Shown one piece after another: positions 48,614 through 59,279 of a DNA stretch of 64,000 nt. A model generated the notes under the pieces. The model was not told the origin of the DNA. It made no database searches and saw only the letters and a program-made list of their open reading frames with translations. Position 1 is the first letter of the stretch. The number at the start of each line of letters is the position of its first letter. A program made the translations under genes and the position numbers. Source of the stretch: Luteibacter sp. OK325 (GTDB taxonomy: Bacteria > Pseudomonadota > Gammaproteobacteria > Xanthomonadales > Rhodanobacteraceae); contig NZ_QAOX01000002.1 of the NCBI RefSeq assembly GCF_003050935.1, forward strand, positions 434,001 through 498,000, in the 5' to 3' direction.

Positions 48614-49537
48614 ATGGACAACCGGGCGGGAGAGATGGAGGCCTTCATGCGGGTCGTGCAGTCCGGCAGCTTCGCGGGCGCGGCGCGGAGTTTCGGCCTG
48701 TCGCCCTCGGCGATCAGCAAACTCGTCGCGCGACTGGAAAGCCGCCTCGGCACGCGCCTGATCGTGCGCACCACGCGCACCCTGCAACTCACCTCGGAAG
48801 GCGAGACGTACTATGCCCGTGCGTTGCGGGTCCTGGCCGATATCGACGAGACCGAGCGCCTTGTCGCCCATGGCGGTGCGGCCGTGCCGTCGGGAAAGCT
48901 GCGCGTGAACGCCTCGGTGTCGTTCGGCGTACGCAAGATCGTCCCGTTGATTCCTGAATTCCTCGCGGCCTATCCGCTGGTGGAGCTGGACCTGTCCCTC
49001 AACGACAATATCGTCGACCTGGTGGAGGACCGCGCCGACGTGGCCATACGCGTCGGTGTGCTGCCCGACTCCGGCCTGAAGGCGCGCAAGATCAGCGAGG
49101 CGGGTCACGTGGTGTTTGCCTCGCCGGCGTACCTGGAACGGCGCAGCATGCCGGCCAGTCCCGAGGACCTCGCCGACCACAACTGCCTGGTCTTCAACCT
49201 GGGCCGCACGTTCAATGCGTGGCCCTTCCTGGACCCTGCGACCGGCAAGAGCCGGCCCGTCCCGATCAGCGGCAACTTCCAGGCGAATAACGGCGAGACG
49301 CTACGGCGCATGGCGGTCGACGGCTTAGGTATTGCGCGGCTGTCGTCGTATCACGTGGAGCGTGACATCGCCGCGGGGCGGCTGGTACCCATTCTCGAGG
49401 AGTTCAATGCGGGTGAGCGGCAGGTCACGCACGCGGTGTTCGTCGGGCACGAACACCTGGCGACGCGCGTCCGGGCTTTTGTGGATTTCCTCGCCGAGCG
49501 GGTGCCGGCTTCGGAGGATTGGTATCGGCAGGACTGA
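48614..49537 (+). CDS. LysR family transcriptional regulator
   Basis: A 307-residue regulator. The N-terminal winged helix is FMRVVQSGSFAGAARSFGLS, then PSAISKLVARLESRLGTRL, and the rest is the two-lobed effector domain. The closest style is the CrgA/AaeR-like group that regulates adjacent oxidoreductases. It is divergent from the aldo/keto reductase over 152 bp, so it probably controls that gene and the co-oriented Old Yellow Enzyme. Confidence 0.94.
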   Translation: MDNRAGEMEAFMRVVQSGSFAGAARSFGLSPSAISKLVARLESRLGTRLIVRTTRTLQLTSEGETYYARALRVLADIDETERLVAHGGAAVPSGKLRVNASVSFGVRKIVPLIPEFLAAYPLVELDLSLNDNIVDLVEDRADVAIRVGVLPDSGLKARKISEAGHVVFASPAYLERRSMPASPEDLADHNCLVFNLGRTFNAWPFLDPATGKSRPVPISGNFQANNGETLRRMAVDGLGIARLSSYHVERDIAAGRLVPILEEFNAGERQVTHAVFVGHEHLATRVRAFVDFLAERVPASEDWYRQD

Positions 49538-49550
49538 ACCGCTGGGCAGC

Positions 49551-49997
49551 TCAAACCACCTTCTTTACCCTTGTCTGGGCCGGGGGCAGCGGACTCCCGC
49601 CGGCCGTGCGCGGAGTCATGACGGGTACGGGCTTCCCGGTGTCGGTGTCGATCAGGCGAGAGTACTTCTCGCCACGGTCGAAGAGATGCTTCTCGCCCCA
49701 CTGGCGTAATGCCACGACCACGGGGAAAAGGCTTTCTCCTCTCCGGGTGAGCACGTATTCCTGATAAGCGCTGCCATCGGCAGCAGGCTGACTGACGAGT
49801 ACATCGGCATCGACCAGTTTGCGCAGGCGATCGGCGAGGATGTTGCGGGCCACGCCCAGGCCTCTCTGGAAATCGCCAAAGCGACGAACCCCATCGAACG
49901 CATCGCGAACGATGAGCAACGACCAGCGATCACCCATGACATCGAGTGATCTTCCGACGGGGCAGGTTCGATTGCTGTCTACGGAGTGTTCGGTCAT
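49551..49997 (-). CDS. HxlR family transcriptional regulator
   Basis: A 148-residue winged-helix regulator of the HxlR type. CPVGRSLDVMGDRWSLLIVRD with the N-terminal Cys is the family hallmark, followed by FGDFQRGLGVARNILADRLR and the beta-wing YVLTRRGESLFPVV. HxlR proteins often respond to aldehydes or quinones through this Cys. Two dyads in the 99-bp spacer to the divergent MFS gene are its likely operators. Confidence 0.93.
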   Translation of the reverse strand: MTEHSVDSNRTCPVGRSLDVMGDRWSLLIVRDAFDGVRRFGDFQRGLGVARNILADRLRKLVDADVLVSQPAADGSAYQEYVLTRRGESLFPVVVALRQWGEKHLFDRGEKYSRLIDTDTGKPVPVMTPRTAGGSPLPPAQTRVKKVV

Positions 49998-50027
49998 GCG
50001 GAGTTCCTGAGATGCACCTGCCTAAAG

Positions 50028-50042
50028 GTTGCATTTTGCAAC
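50028..50042. promoter_or_regulatory. Dyad 1 between hxlR-type gene and MFS gene
   Basis: GTTGCA-TTT-TGCAAC is a perfect 6-3-6 inverted repeat, 31 bp from the regulator start. It is a candidate HxlR operator. Confidence 0.5.
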
Positions 50043-50061
50043 TACATTGCCTAGCCTTCAA

Positions 50062-50082
50062 CTAGTTTCACTTTGCAACTAG
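50062..50082. promoter_or_regulatory. Dyad 2 between hxlR-type gene and MFS gene
   Basis: CTAGTT and AACTAG flank a 9-base centre that includes TTTGC, so the right half (TTTGCAAC) repeats part of dyad 1. It lies just before the ribosome site of the MFS gene and could repress its transcription when occupied. Confidence 0.45.
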
Positions 50083-50096
50083 CAAGAAGGATCTCC

Positions 50097-51323
50097 ATGG
50101 CGGATACCCTGCCCCGCGGCCTTGTCGCACTGTTCGCCTGCGCGAGCGGCCTCAGCGTCGCCAATGTCTATTACGCACAGCCTTTGCTGGATGCATTGGC
50201 GCACGACTTCTCGATCCCGCGCGCAGCGATCGGGGGCGTCGTCCTCGCAACCCAGGCAGGATCGGCACTGGCCTTGATGTTCCTCGTCCCATTGGGTGAC
50301 CTGTGGAATCGCCGACGGCTCATGCTTGCCCAGGCGACTTCGCTGGCAATGGTCCTGTTTGGCGTCAGCCTCGCCGCTTCACCGCTGGCACTCCTGGCCG
50401 GCATGCTAGGTGCGGGCCTGCTGGGAACGGCCATGACCCAGGGGCTTATTGCATATGCCGCTAGCGCAGCCGGACCGGACGAGCGCGGTCGCGTCGTCGG
50501 AGCGGCACAGTCGGGTGTGTTCGTCGGATTGTTGCTGGCGCGGGTGCTCGCCGGCGGCATCAGTGATCTCGCTGGTTGGCGTGCGGTCTACGCGGCGTCC
50601 GCCGCGGCGATGCTCGTGCTGGCCACCCTGCTTTGGCGAGCCCTGCCCGTCCTGCCTGCTACTTCCCAGCAGCTGGGCTATCCGCGCCTGATCGCCTCCA
50701 TGTTCGGGCTTCTGCGCAGCGAACGGGTGCTGCGTGTCCGCGGCACCCTTGCGATGCTCATGTTTGCCGCGCTCAACATTTTCTGGAGTGCGCTGGTGTT
50801 GCCGCTGAGCGCTCCTCCTTATGGCTATTCGCACACGGCGATCGGGGCCTTCGGGCTGGTGGGCGCGGTGGGGGCGCTGTCCGCAGCGCGTGCCGGACAC
50901 TGGGCCGATCGAGGCTTCGGTCAGCGCACGACGGCGATCGCGCTGGTCCTGCTGATCGCCGCATGGGCACCGCTGGCCCTGATGGGGACATCGCTGTGGG
51001 CGCTCCTGCCCGGCATCGTTCTGCTCGATCTTGGCGCCCAGGCCATTCATGTAACAAACCAAAGCATGATCTTCACAAGACGACCCGACGCGCACAGTCG
51101 TATGGTCGGTGTATACATGCTGTTTTATGCGGTGGGCAGCGGGCTGGGTGCCATGGCGACGACGTCGGTCTACGCGGTCGGCGGATGGCCGGGCGTCTGC
51201 CTGCTAGGCGCGGTCGTCAGCATCGCAGCACTCATCTTCTGGATTGCAACGCTTGAACGAGGAAGGCACGCGTGTCCGAACAACCTGGAACCTCCCCGGC
51301 GGATAACCATTCCGACTCGGTGA
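50097..51323 (+). CDS. MFS transporter (drug or sugar efflux type)
   Basis: A 408-residue 12-helix inner-membrane transporter. The first helix begins VALFACASGLSVANVYYAQP, the pattern of the YnfM/AraJ-like MFS group. The loop 2-3 motif is LGDLWNRRRLMLA, and conserved helix 5 GGISDLAGWRAVY is present. AGAAGGA precedes ATG 50097. It is divergent from an HxlR-type regulator and overlaps the thioredoxin-like gene by 52 bp, so it probably exports a redox-active toxicant as part of a stress response. Confidence 0.92.
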   Translation: MADTLPRGLVALFACASGLSVANVYYAQPLLDALAHDFSIPRAAIGGVVLATQAGSALALMFLVPLGDLWNRRRLMLAQATSLAMVLFGVSLAASPLALLAGMLGAGLLGTAMTQGLIAYAASAAGPDERGRVVGAAQSGVFVGLLLARVLAGGISDLAGWRAVYAASAAAMLVLATLLWRALPVLPATSQQLGYPRLIASMFGLLRSERVLRVRGTLAMLMFAALNIFWSALVLPLSAPPYGYSHTAIGAFGLVGAVGALSAARAGHWADRGFGQRTTAIALVLLIAAWAPLALMGTSLWALLPGIVLLDLGAQAIHVTNQSMIFTRRPDAHSRMVGVYMLFYAVGSGLGAMATTSVYAVGGWPGVCLLGAVVSIAALIFWIATLERGRHACPNNLEPPRRITIPTR

Positions 51324-51760
51324 TCATCGCCTGCCCCGTCGACGCGGCGCTCAACCGCGTGCCGAGGGACAGGTTGGGACAAGACCCCAAGTGCGGCACG
51401 TGCCATAACCGACTCTTCCCGGGCAAGGCCGTCGATATGACTGCGGCAAATTTCGAGCGACATACAGTGAAAAGCGAGCTGCCGGTAGTCATCGACTTCT
51501 GGGCCGCCTGGTGCGGACCCTGCCGTACGATGAGCCCGAATTTCGAAGCGGCGGCGAAAGTGCTCGAGCCGCGCGTGCGCATGGCCAAGCTCGATACCGA
51601 GGCCATGCCGGAGATTTCAGGGCGCTACGCGATCCGCAGCATCCCGACCATGATCATGATTCACGAAGGCCGCGAAGTCGCTCGAACGTCGGGTGCCATG
51701 CCGACCCAGGCGATCGTGCAGTGGATCAACAACGCTCTCGCGCAGGCTCGTCTCGGCTGA
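51272..51760 (+). CDS. Thioredoxin 2-type protein with an altered zinc site
   Basis: A 162-residue TrxC-like thioredoxin. The C-terminal domain has the canonical WAAWCGPCRTM active site. The N-terminal extension matches the zinc-binding domain of TrxC (ALNRVPRDRLGQDPKCGTCH), but the first pair reads CPVD where TrxC has CxxC, leaving three cysteines and an Asp. Start is GTG 51272 with GAGGAAG upstream. It overlaps the end of the MFS gene by 52 bp and is likely cotranscribed. Zinc binding may be changed or lost. Confidence 0.9.
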   Translation: MSEQPGTSPADNHSDSVIIACPVDAALNRVPRDRLGQDPKCGTCHNRLFPGKAVDMTAANFERHTVKSELPVVIDFWAAWCGPCRTMSPNFEAAAKVLEPRVRMAKLDTEAMPEISGRYAIRSIPTMIMIHEGREVARTSGAMPTQAIVQWINNALAQARLG

Positions 51761-51795
51761 TCATCTAAAACGTACTGACCAGGTTTCCCGCTGAC

Positions 51796-52692
51796 ATGAC
51801 CCAGAAACGCATTCTTCTACAGACCACCATCGTACCGACCGCGGATGACTGGAGCATCGCGCGCTTCTCACTGCTTCGCGAACTGCTCGGTCGTGCGCGT
51901 GCCACAGACGGAGAGCCTCTTTACGAGGTCGTGGCGCGCGACCGTGGGGCGCCGCCCGGCTCGTCCGATCCGGTGCTCGCCACCCTCGATGAGAGCGACT
52001 TCGACCAGTTGTGGTTGTTCGCAGTGGATGTCGGCAATGGCCTCAATGACGAGGAACGGGCTGCCATCGATCGCTTCCGGCAACGCGGCGGCGGCCTGCT
52101 GGTCGCGCGCGATCATATGGACCTTGGCTGTTCGGTCTGCGACCTGCAGGGTGTGGGACGGGCGCACCACTTCCATACGCATAATCCGGATCCGGATGTT
52201 TCGCGCCGCGTCGTCGATGACCCCTACACCACTGCCATTCTTTGGCCGAACTTTCATTCGGGTGCTAATGGCGATTTCCAGGAGATCTCGCCTGTGGGTG
52301 AGGTGCATCCGGTCCTCGCCGATCCTGATGCGCCAGGAAACGCTTTACGCTACCTGCCCTCCCATCCGCACGAAGGTGATGTCACGGCGCCCTCTGGCGA
52401 TGCCAGTGCTCGCGTCATCGCGACCGGAAAGAGCGAGGTGACCGGTGCGCCGTTTGCGATTGCCGTGGCGTTCGAACCGCAGCCTGACGGAACCGGGCCC
52501 GCCGTCGCGCAGTCGACGTTTCACCACTTTGCCGATTACAACTGGGACCCGGATCATGGGAAGCCGAGTTTTGTTAGCGAGGTGCCGGGCGGAAGTTTGC
52601 GGGTAACGCCTGAGGCAAAGAGATCTACGGAGCTTTATGTGACTAATCTGGCACGGTGGTTAGGAACGAGAAGCGGCAACCAGCCTAAATAG
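51796..52692 (+). CDS. Hypothetical protein with a ThuA/glutamine-amidotransferase-like fold
   Basis: A 298-residue soluble protein without a signal peptide. LWLFAVDVGNGLNDEERAAI, the strand GGGLLVARDHMDLGCSVC and the metal-like HHFHTHNPDPD and LWPNFHSGANGDFQ motifs recall the class I amidotransferase/ThuA fold, but the catalytic role is unknown. Several His and Asp residues could bind a metal. It starts 35 bp after the thioredoxin gene, so cotranscription is plausible. It ends 8 bp beyond the stop-side end of the convergent hipA. Confidence 0.7.
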   Translation: MTQKRILLQTTIVPTADDWSIARFSLLRELLGRARATDGEPLYEVVARDRGAPPGSSDPVLATLDESDFDQLWLFAVDVGNGLNDEERAAIDRFRQRGGGLLVARDHMDLGCSVCDLQGVGRAHHFHTHNPDPDVSRRVVDDPYTTAILWPNFHSGANGDFQEISPVGEVHPVLADPDAPGNALRYLPSHPHEGDVTAPSGDASARVIATGKSEVTGAPFAIAVAFEPQPDGTGPAVAQSTFHHFADYNWDPDHGKPSFVSEVPGGSLRVTPEAKRSTELYVTNLARWLGTRSGNQPK

Positions 52693-54013
52693 GTGCAGCC
52701 GCCTCTGATAGAAAAAGTTCCGCCTGCTTGCGCATGCCGAGGGAAACAGGTTCCCAGATCCTCTCTGGAAATCCATCGGGCAAGCGTGACTCGACCGCAT
52801 CGAGGGCATCCCCGACACCTTCGACAAACGCGATCATGGCGGCCCACACAGCGAGGCCACCATTTCTCCGCGCGAGCGCGTGCCAGTGCCGCGCGCGAAT
52901 GGTGTACAGATCGTAGTGCGCGTTTTTCGACCGAAGAGCCATGGCGAGCCGAACATCACGTAAATGCAATTGCCCGCTCTTCTTGCCGACATACGGCCAG
53001 ATAGACAACACGTCGTATAGAGGAGTCATGTCGTAGGCATTCCCCTGACGCAGGAAAATGGAAAAATTCTTGGCGTGCCCATCTGGCGCAGCCATCAACC
53101 AGAACGCCAGCTGCGCCAGTTGAAACGCCAGCCGGTCGGTTCCCGCATCGGAGCTTCCGGCGAGAAGTGCCAGTCCGTCCGAGACCGATGGGCCACCGTC
53201 GTCCTCGTATTTCAGCCGCGGCGGCAAACCGAAAGCCTGGCAAAAGTCCTCCTGCGGCAAACGGATAATCCACCGTCCGTCGGGAGCCCATTCACGGTCG
53301 AAGCGTTCGACGATCAATGCGCGTTGGTCGCCGAATGTCGCCATGTCGGTGCGAGCTGCGGGAAGGCCAAGCGCCTGGATAATCTGCGCACAAAGCCACT
53401 CATTCTCGACCGAATCGAACATATCGATCCGGCTGGTATTGGCGATTACGCCTAGTGGCAACTTGAAGATGTGTGTGCTTGGCGTGGCGCCAAGCGGCCT
53501 GCACCAACTTCCACCGATATGTGCGAACGCCGTTTTCTCTTGAGCGCCGGCCAGCGAGATTCGAAACGGAGGTGTGCCGTCGCGGACCGCGCCCGCGGGA
53601 TCCGTCGGTACCGAGCGAAGCGCCGCAGCGATCTCGGCGTCGTTCAGCGGCTCGGATAGGATGCGGTCCCAGCCATCCGGCGTCGTGCCCTCCGGAAGTA
53701 ACTGCACAGCGCCCACGCAATCGCGACCGATCGCTTCAAGCAAGGCGAAGGCATCGAGCGATCGTGTGCTGAACCTTCTTCCGATGCGTTCGCGAATACG
53801 ATCGTTATCAGGTAGCAGGTTATCGAAATAGTTCTCGACCACTGGCCCGGTGATCGAGAGGGTCGGCGTCAACGGCAACGACAGCGAGAGCGGCCGAGCC
53901 TTCTCGGAAGCCAACCACGAGGTCGCGTAGGCGAACGTGTGGGAGCCGCGATCGACCCGCCACATGCCTACGTGCTCACCGTTCATCCATGCGCTCAGGA
54001 CACCCACTACCAA
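52685..54013 (-). CDS. hipA: HipA family serine/threonine kinase toxin
   Basis: A 442-residue HipA-type kinase toxin. HipA proteins phosphorylate a tRNA synthetase or other target and slow growth, promoting persistence. The N-terminal subdomain has GPVVENYFDNLLPDNDRIRE. Kinase elements are the P-loop-like SLAGAQEKTAFA, the ATP Lys in HIFKLP, the catalytic APDGHAKNFS and the metal Asp in YDMTPLYDVLS, all intact. Length agrees with E. coli HipA. It overlaps the hipB end by 7 bp, consistent with a coupled hipBA operon with antitoxin first. Confidence 0.94.
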   Translation of the reverse strand: MVVGVLSAWMNGEHVGMWRVDRGSHTFAYATSWLASEKARPLSLSLPLTPTLSITGPVVENYFDNLLPDNDRIRERIGRRFSTRSLDAFALLEAIGRDCVGAVQLLPEGTTPDGWDRILSEPLNDAEIAAALRSVPTDPAGAVRDGTPPFRISLAGAQEKTAFAHIGGSWCRPLGATPSTHIFKLPLGVIANTSRIDMFDSVENEWLCAQIIQALGLPAARTDMATFGDQRALIVERFDREWAPDGRWIIRLPQEDFCQAFGLPPRLKYEDDGGPSVSDGLALLAGSSDAGTDRLAFQLAQLAFWLMAAPDGHAKNFSIFLRQGNAYDMTPLYDVLSIWPYVGKKSGQLHLRDVRLAMALRSKNAHYDLYTIRARHWHALARRNGGLAVWAAMIAFVEGVGDALDAVESRLPDGFPERIWEPVSLGMRKQAELFLSEAAAPI

Positions 54014-54285
54014 GCGCCCTTCTTGGGCGTGATGGTGGCATCCGCTGACGGCGCAGGTCGCTGTGCAGGCCCTCCGTCGCGCACGACCAGAGAGGCTTGC
54101 AAGGCAGATAGAAGCTTCATCAGCTGCTCGACGCTGACCACCCCCGGATTGTTTTCGATCTCGGCAATCCGGGCCTGGCTGACGCCGATCAGCTCGCCGA
54201 CCGCCGCTTGCGTCAGACCCCGCTCCTTCCTGAGCGCGCGGAGATACTCACGCAGTTCATTGGGCAAGCGGATCGGATAGTCCAT
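54007..54285 (-). CDS. hipB: HipB-type antitoxin, Xre family
   Basis: A 92-residue antitoxin with an Xre helix-turn-helix (RALRKERGLTQAAVGELIG, SQARIAEIENNPG) and a C-terminal tail rich in Pro and Ala. HipB dimers bind operators and HipA and repress the operon. ATG 54285 (MDYPIRLPNEL) is chosen; the 54327 extension crosses the operator. Three related operator boxes lie directly upstream. Confidence 0.93.
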   Translation of the reverse strand: MDYPIRLPNELREYLRALRKERGLTQAAVGELIGVSQARIAEIENNPGVVSVEQLMKLLSALQASLVVRDGGPAQRPAPSADATITPKKGAW

Positions 54286-54317
54286 GGGCGTCTCCCGTGT
54301 CGACGCCAATATATAGT

Positions 54318-54382
54318 CTGGAGCCAATATTTACCATATATCGGCTCCAGTACATATTATCCATTTATAGGCTTTAGTACAT
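54318..54382. promoter_or_regulatory. Three related operator boxes upstream of hipBA
   Basis: TATCGGCTCCAGTACAT (54339-54355) and TATAGGCTTTAGTACAT (54366-54382) are direct repeats 27 bp apart. A third copy lies inverted at the left, so that CTGGAGCC at 54318 and GGCTCCAG at 54343 form a perfect 8-bp dyad with a 17-base centre. The right-most box is next to the end of guaA. The centres are strongly AT-rich. These fit an autoregulated HipB operator array, although the core differs from the TATCC-N8-GGATA described for E. coli. Confidence 0.6.
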
Positions 54383-54383
54383 G

Positions 54384-55940
<1,557 letters not shown>

Positions 55941-55966
55941 CGGGCAGCCTGCAGTTCGAAAGTCTG

Positions 55967-55997
55967 AAAAAGCAGAACGCCCACTTGAGGCGGGCGT
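55967..55997 (-). terminator. Hairpin with T-tract between guaB and guaA
   Basis: On the minus strand ACGCCC and GGGCGT pair across a 9-base loop, and a run of five T residues follows six bases later. It resembles an intrinsic terminator or attenuator after guaB, so guaA expression may be reduced relative to guaB or driven separately. Confidence 0.45.
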
Positions 55998-56021
55998 CCT
56001 GGGTCACCTGGAGCGAGCGCC

Positions 56022-57517
<1,496 letters not shown>

Positions 57518-57549
57518 GCGTGCGTTGCAGCAAAACGACATAAGGTAAA

Positions 57550-57663
57550 TGTGGGAGCCGCTTCAGCGGCGAAAAGCCAACGGAGCGGTGTAGCTGCAAG
57601 GCCAATCGCCGATGAATCGGCTCCCACACAGACCCGGGCATCGCCGATGAATCGGCTCCCACA
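57550..57663. repeat. REP cluster, three units
   Basis: A forward CTTCAG-type unit at 57550-57571 is followed by two reverse ATTCAT-type units at 57605-57628 and 57640-57663, between the guaB promoter and the folD stop. Confidence 0.8.
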
Positions 57664-57671
57664 AAGGCGCA

Positions 57672-58526
57672 TCAGGCGTCGATGGCTTCCGCGGCCTCGA
57701 GCGTGTTCTCCATCAACGTCGCCACGGTCATCGGCCCGACACCGCCCGGCACAGGCGTAATCCAGGACGCGCGCTCAGCTGCCGGCGCGAACTCCACATC
57801 ACCCACCAGGCGACCGTCCTCAAGTCGATTGATGCCGACATCGATAACCACGGCGCCCGACTTCACCCACTCGCCCTTGACCAGTCCCGGCTTGCCGGCG
57901 GCCACGACGAGGATATCCGCCTGACCGACGAATCCTTCGAGATTCTGCGTGAACTTATGGCAGCAAGTCACTGTACAACCAGCGATAAGTAACTCAAGCG
58001 CAAGCGGTCGACCAACGTGATTGGACACCCCGACGATGACCGCATGCCGGCCCCGCACGGGATAGTCGGTATGCCCAAGCAAGGTCATGACGCCCTTGGG
58101 CGTGCACGGACGCAGGCCGAACCGACGCAGGGCGAGGCGGCCCACATTCACGGCCTGGAAGCCGTCCACATCCTTACCCGGATCGATCCGGTCGACCAGC
58201 GCGTCTTCGTCGATGTGCCCGGGCAACGGAGACTGCACGAGGATGCCATGGACGGCGGGATCGGCATTGAGGTTGTCGATGAGGGCGAACAGATCCTCTT
58301 GCGTCGTCGTCGCAGGCAGGTCATAGCCGTACGACTCGAACCCGACCTGCTGGCAAGCCTTGCGCTTGTTTTTCACGTACACCGCGGAAGCCGGATCCTC
58401 GCCCACCAGCACCACGGCAAGGCCCGGCTTGCGCCGACCCTCGGCGACGCGTTTGGCAACGCGGCGCCCGATATGTTCGAGCAGTTCGTGGGCGATGCGC
58501 TTACCGTCGAGGATGCGTGCGGTCAT
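57672..58526 (-). CDS. folD: Bifunctional methylenetetrahydrofolate dehydrogenase/cyclohydrolase
   Basis: A 284-residue enzyme converting 5,10-methylene- to 10-formyltetrahydrofolate, feeding purine and formyl-Met synthesis. Catalytic Lys is in [13 protein letters not shown]; other signatures are [20 protein letters not shown], the NADP loop [16 protein letters not shown] and the terminal [19 protein letters not shown] 58526 ([10 protein letters not shown]) is the start. Divergent from the GNAT gene across 94 bp. Confidence 0.96.
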   Translation of the reverse strand: MTARILDGKRIAHELLEHIGRRVAKRVAEGRRKPGLAVVLVGEDPASAVYVKNKRKACQQVGFESYGYDLPATTTQEDLFALIDNLNADPAVHGILVQSPLPGHIDEDALVDRIDPGKDVDGFQAVNVGRLALRRFGLRPCTPKGVMTLLGHTDYPVRGRHAVIVGVSNHVGRPLALELLIAGCTVTCCHKFTQNLEGFVGQADILVVAAGKPGLVKGEWVKSGAVVIDVGINRLEDGRLVGDVEFAPAAERASWITPVPGGVGPMTVATLMENTLEAAEAIDA

Positions 58527-58620
58527 GAAGAATTCGCCCTGCGAAAACGAGACATTATCGCTGCAAAGCATCATGTGTAGAAGTGCGCCCGGCCGACCTC
58601 GCCGCGTGCATACTCGCTCC

Positions 58621-59187
58621 ATGACCCTCGATACCGTTCCCTACCCGCACGACCTGACCGACGGCGTCCTGAGCCTGCGTGCCCACCGCATGGCGGATGC
58701 CCCCTTCCTGGCTGAGGCCGTGCGCGAATCGGTGTCCACCGTAGGGCGCTGGCAGGACTGGTGCACGGCCGGTTACAACGATGCCGCGGCAGAGAGTTGG
58801 ATCGGCCTCTGCCGACAGACCTGGCTGCTCGGCGACGGCTTCGAAATGCTGATCGTCGACGCTGACACGGACGCGATCCTCGGCGGAATGGGCGTCAACC
58901 ACCTCAACCGCGAGCAACGATTTGCAAACCTCGGGTACTGGGTGAGAGAGTCAGCACAAGGTACTGGTATTGCAGGACATTGCGGTCGCATGGCCGCCAG
59001 GTTTGCCTTCGAAACGGTCGGCGTTGCGCGACTGGAGATCGTTGCGGCCCATGACAACGTCGCAAGCCGCAGAACCGCTGAACGAATCGGAGGTAAGTTC
59101 GAAGGAGTGTTACGCAACCGATTGGTTGTAAATGATATATCGGTCGATGCTGCTATGTACTCTCTGGTTCCGGACGACATCGCCTAG
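58621..59187 (+). CDS. GNAT N-acetyltransferase, RimJ/RimL type
   Basis: A 188-residue acetyl-CoA dependent acetyltransferase. It begins with a typical [20 protein letters not shown], the core motif A is [20 protein letters not shown] (the CoA-binding turn, degenerate at QGTGIA), and the C-terminal [19 protein letters not shown] is characteristic of the RimJ/RimL group. Substrate could be a ribosomal protein or a small molecule. ATG 58621 is used. Confidence 0.9.
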   Translation: MTLDTVPYPHDLTDGVLSLRAHRMADAPFLAEAVRESVSTVGRWQDWCTAGYNDAAAESWIGLCRQTWLLGDGFEMLIVDADTDAILGGMGVNHLNREQRFANLGYWVRESAQGTGIAGHCGRMAARFAFETVGVARLEIVAAHDNVASRRTAERIGGKFEGVLRNRLVVNDISVDAAMYSLVPDDIA

Positions 59188-59191
59188 CCCG

Positions 59192-59279
59192 TCGCCGGCG
59201 TAGCCGGCTCCCACAAGGAGCCTGGCTCCCACTAAGGAGCCTGGCTCCCACAAGGGGCCTGGCTCCCACAAGGGGCCTA
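59192..59279. repeat. REP unit followed by a degenerate 18-19-bp tandem repeat
   Basis: A REP unit (TCGCCGGCGTAGCCGGCTCC...) runs into three copies of CCTGGCTCCCACAAGGGG or CCTGGCTCCCACTAAGGAG. Each copy repeats only the outer REP arm. It occupies nearly the whole space before the convergent rhodanese-MoeB stop. Confidence 0.75.
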
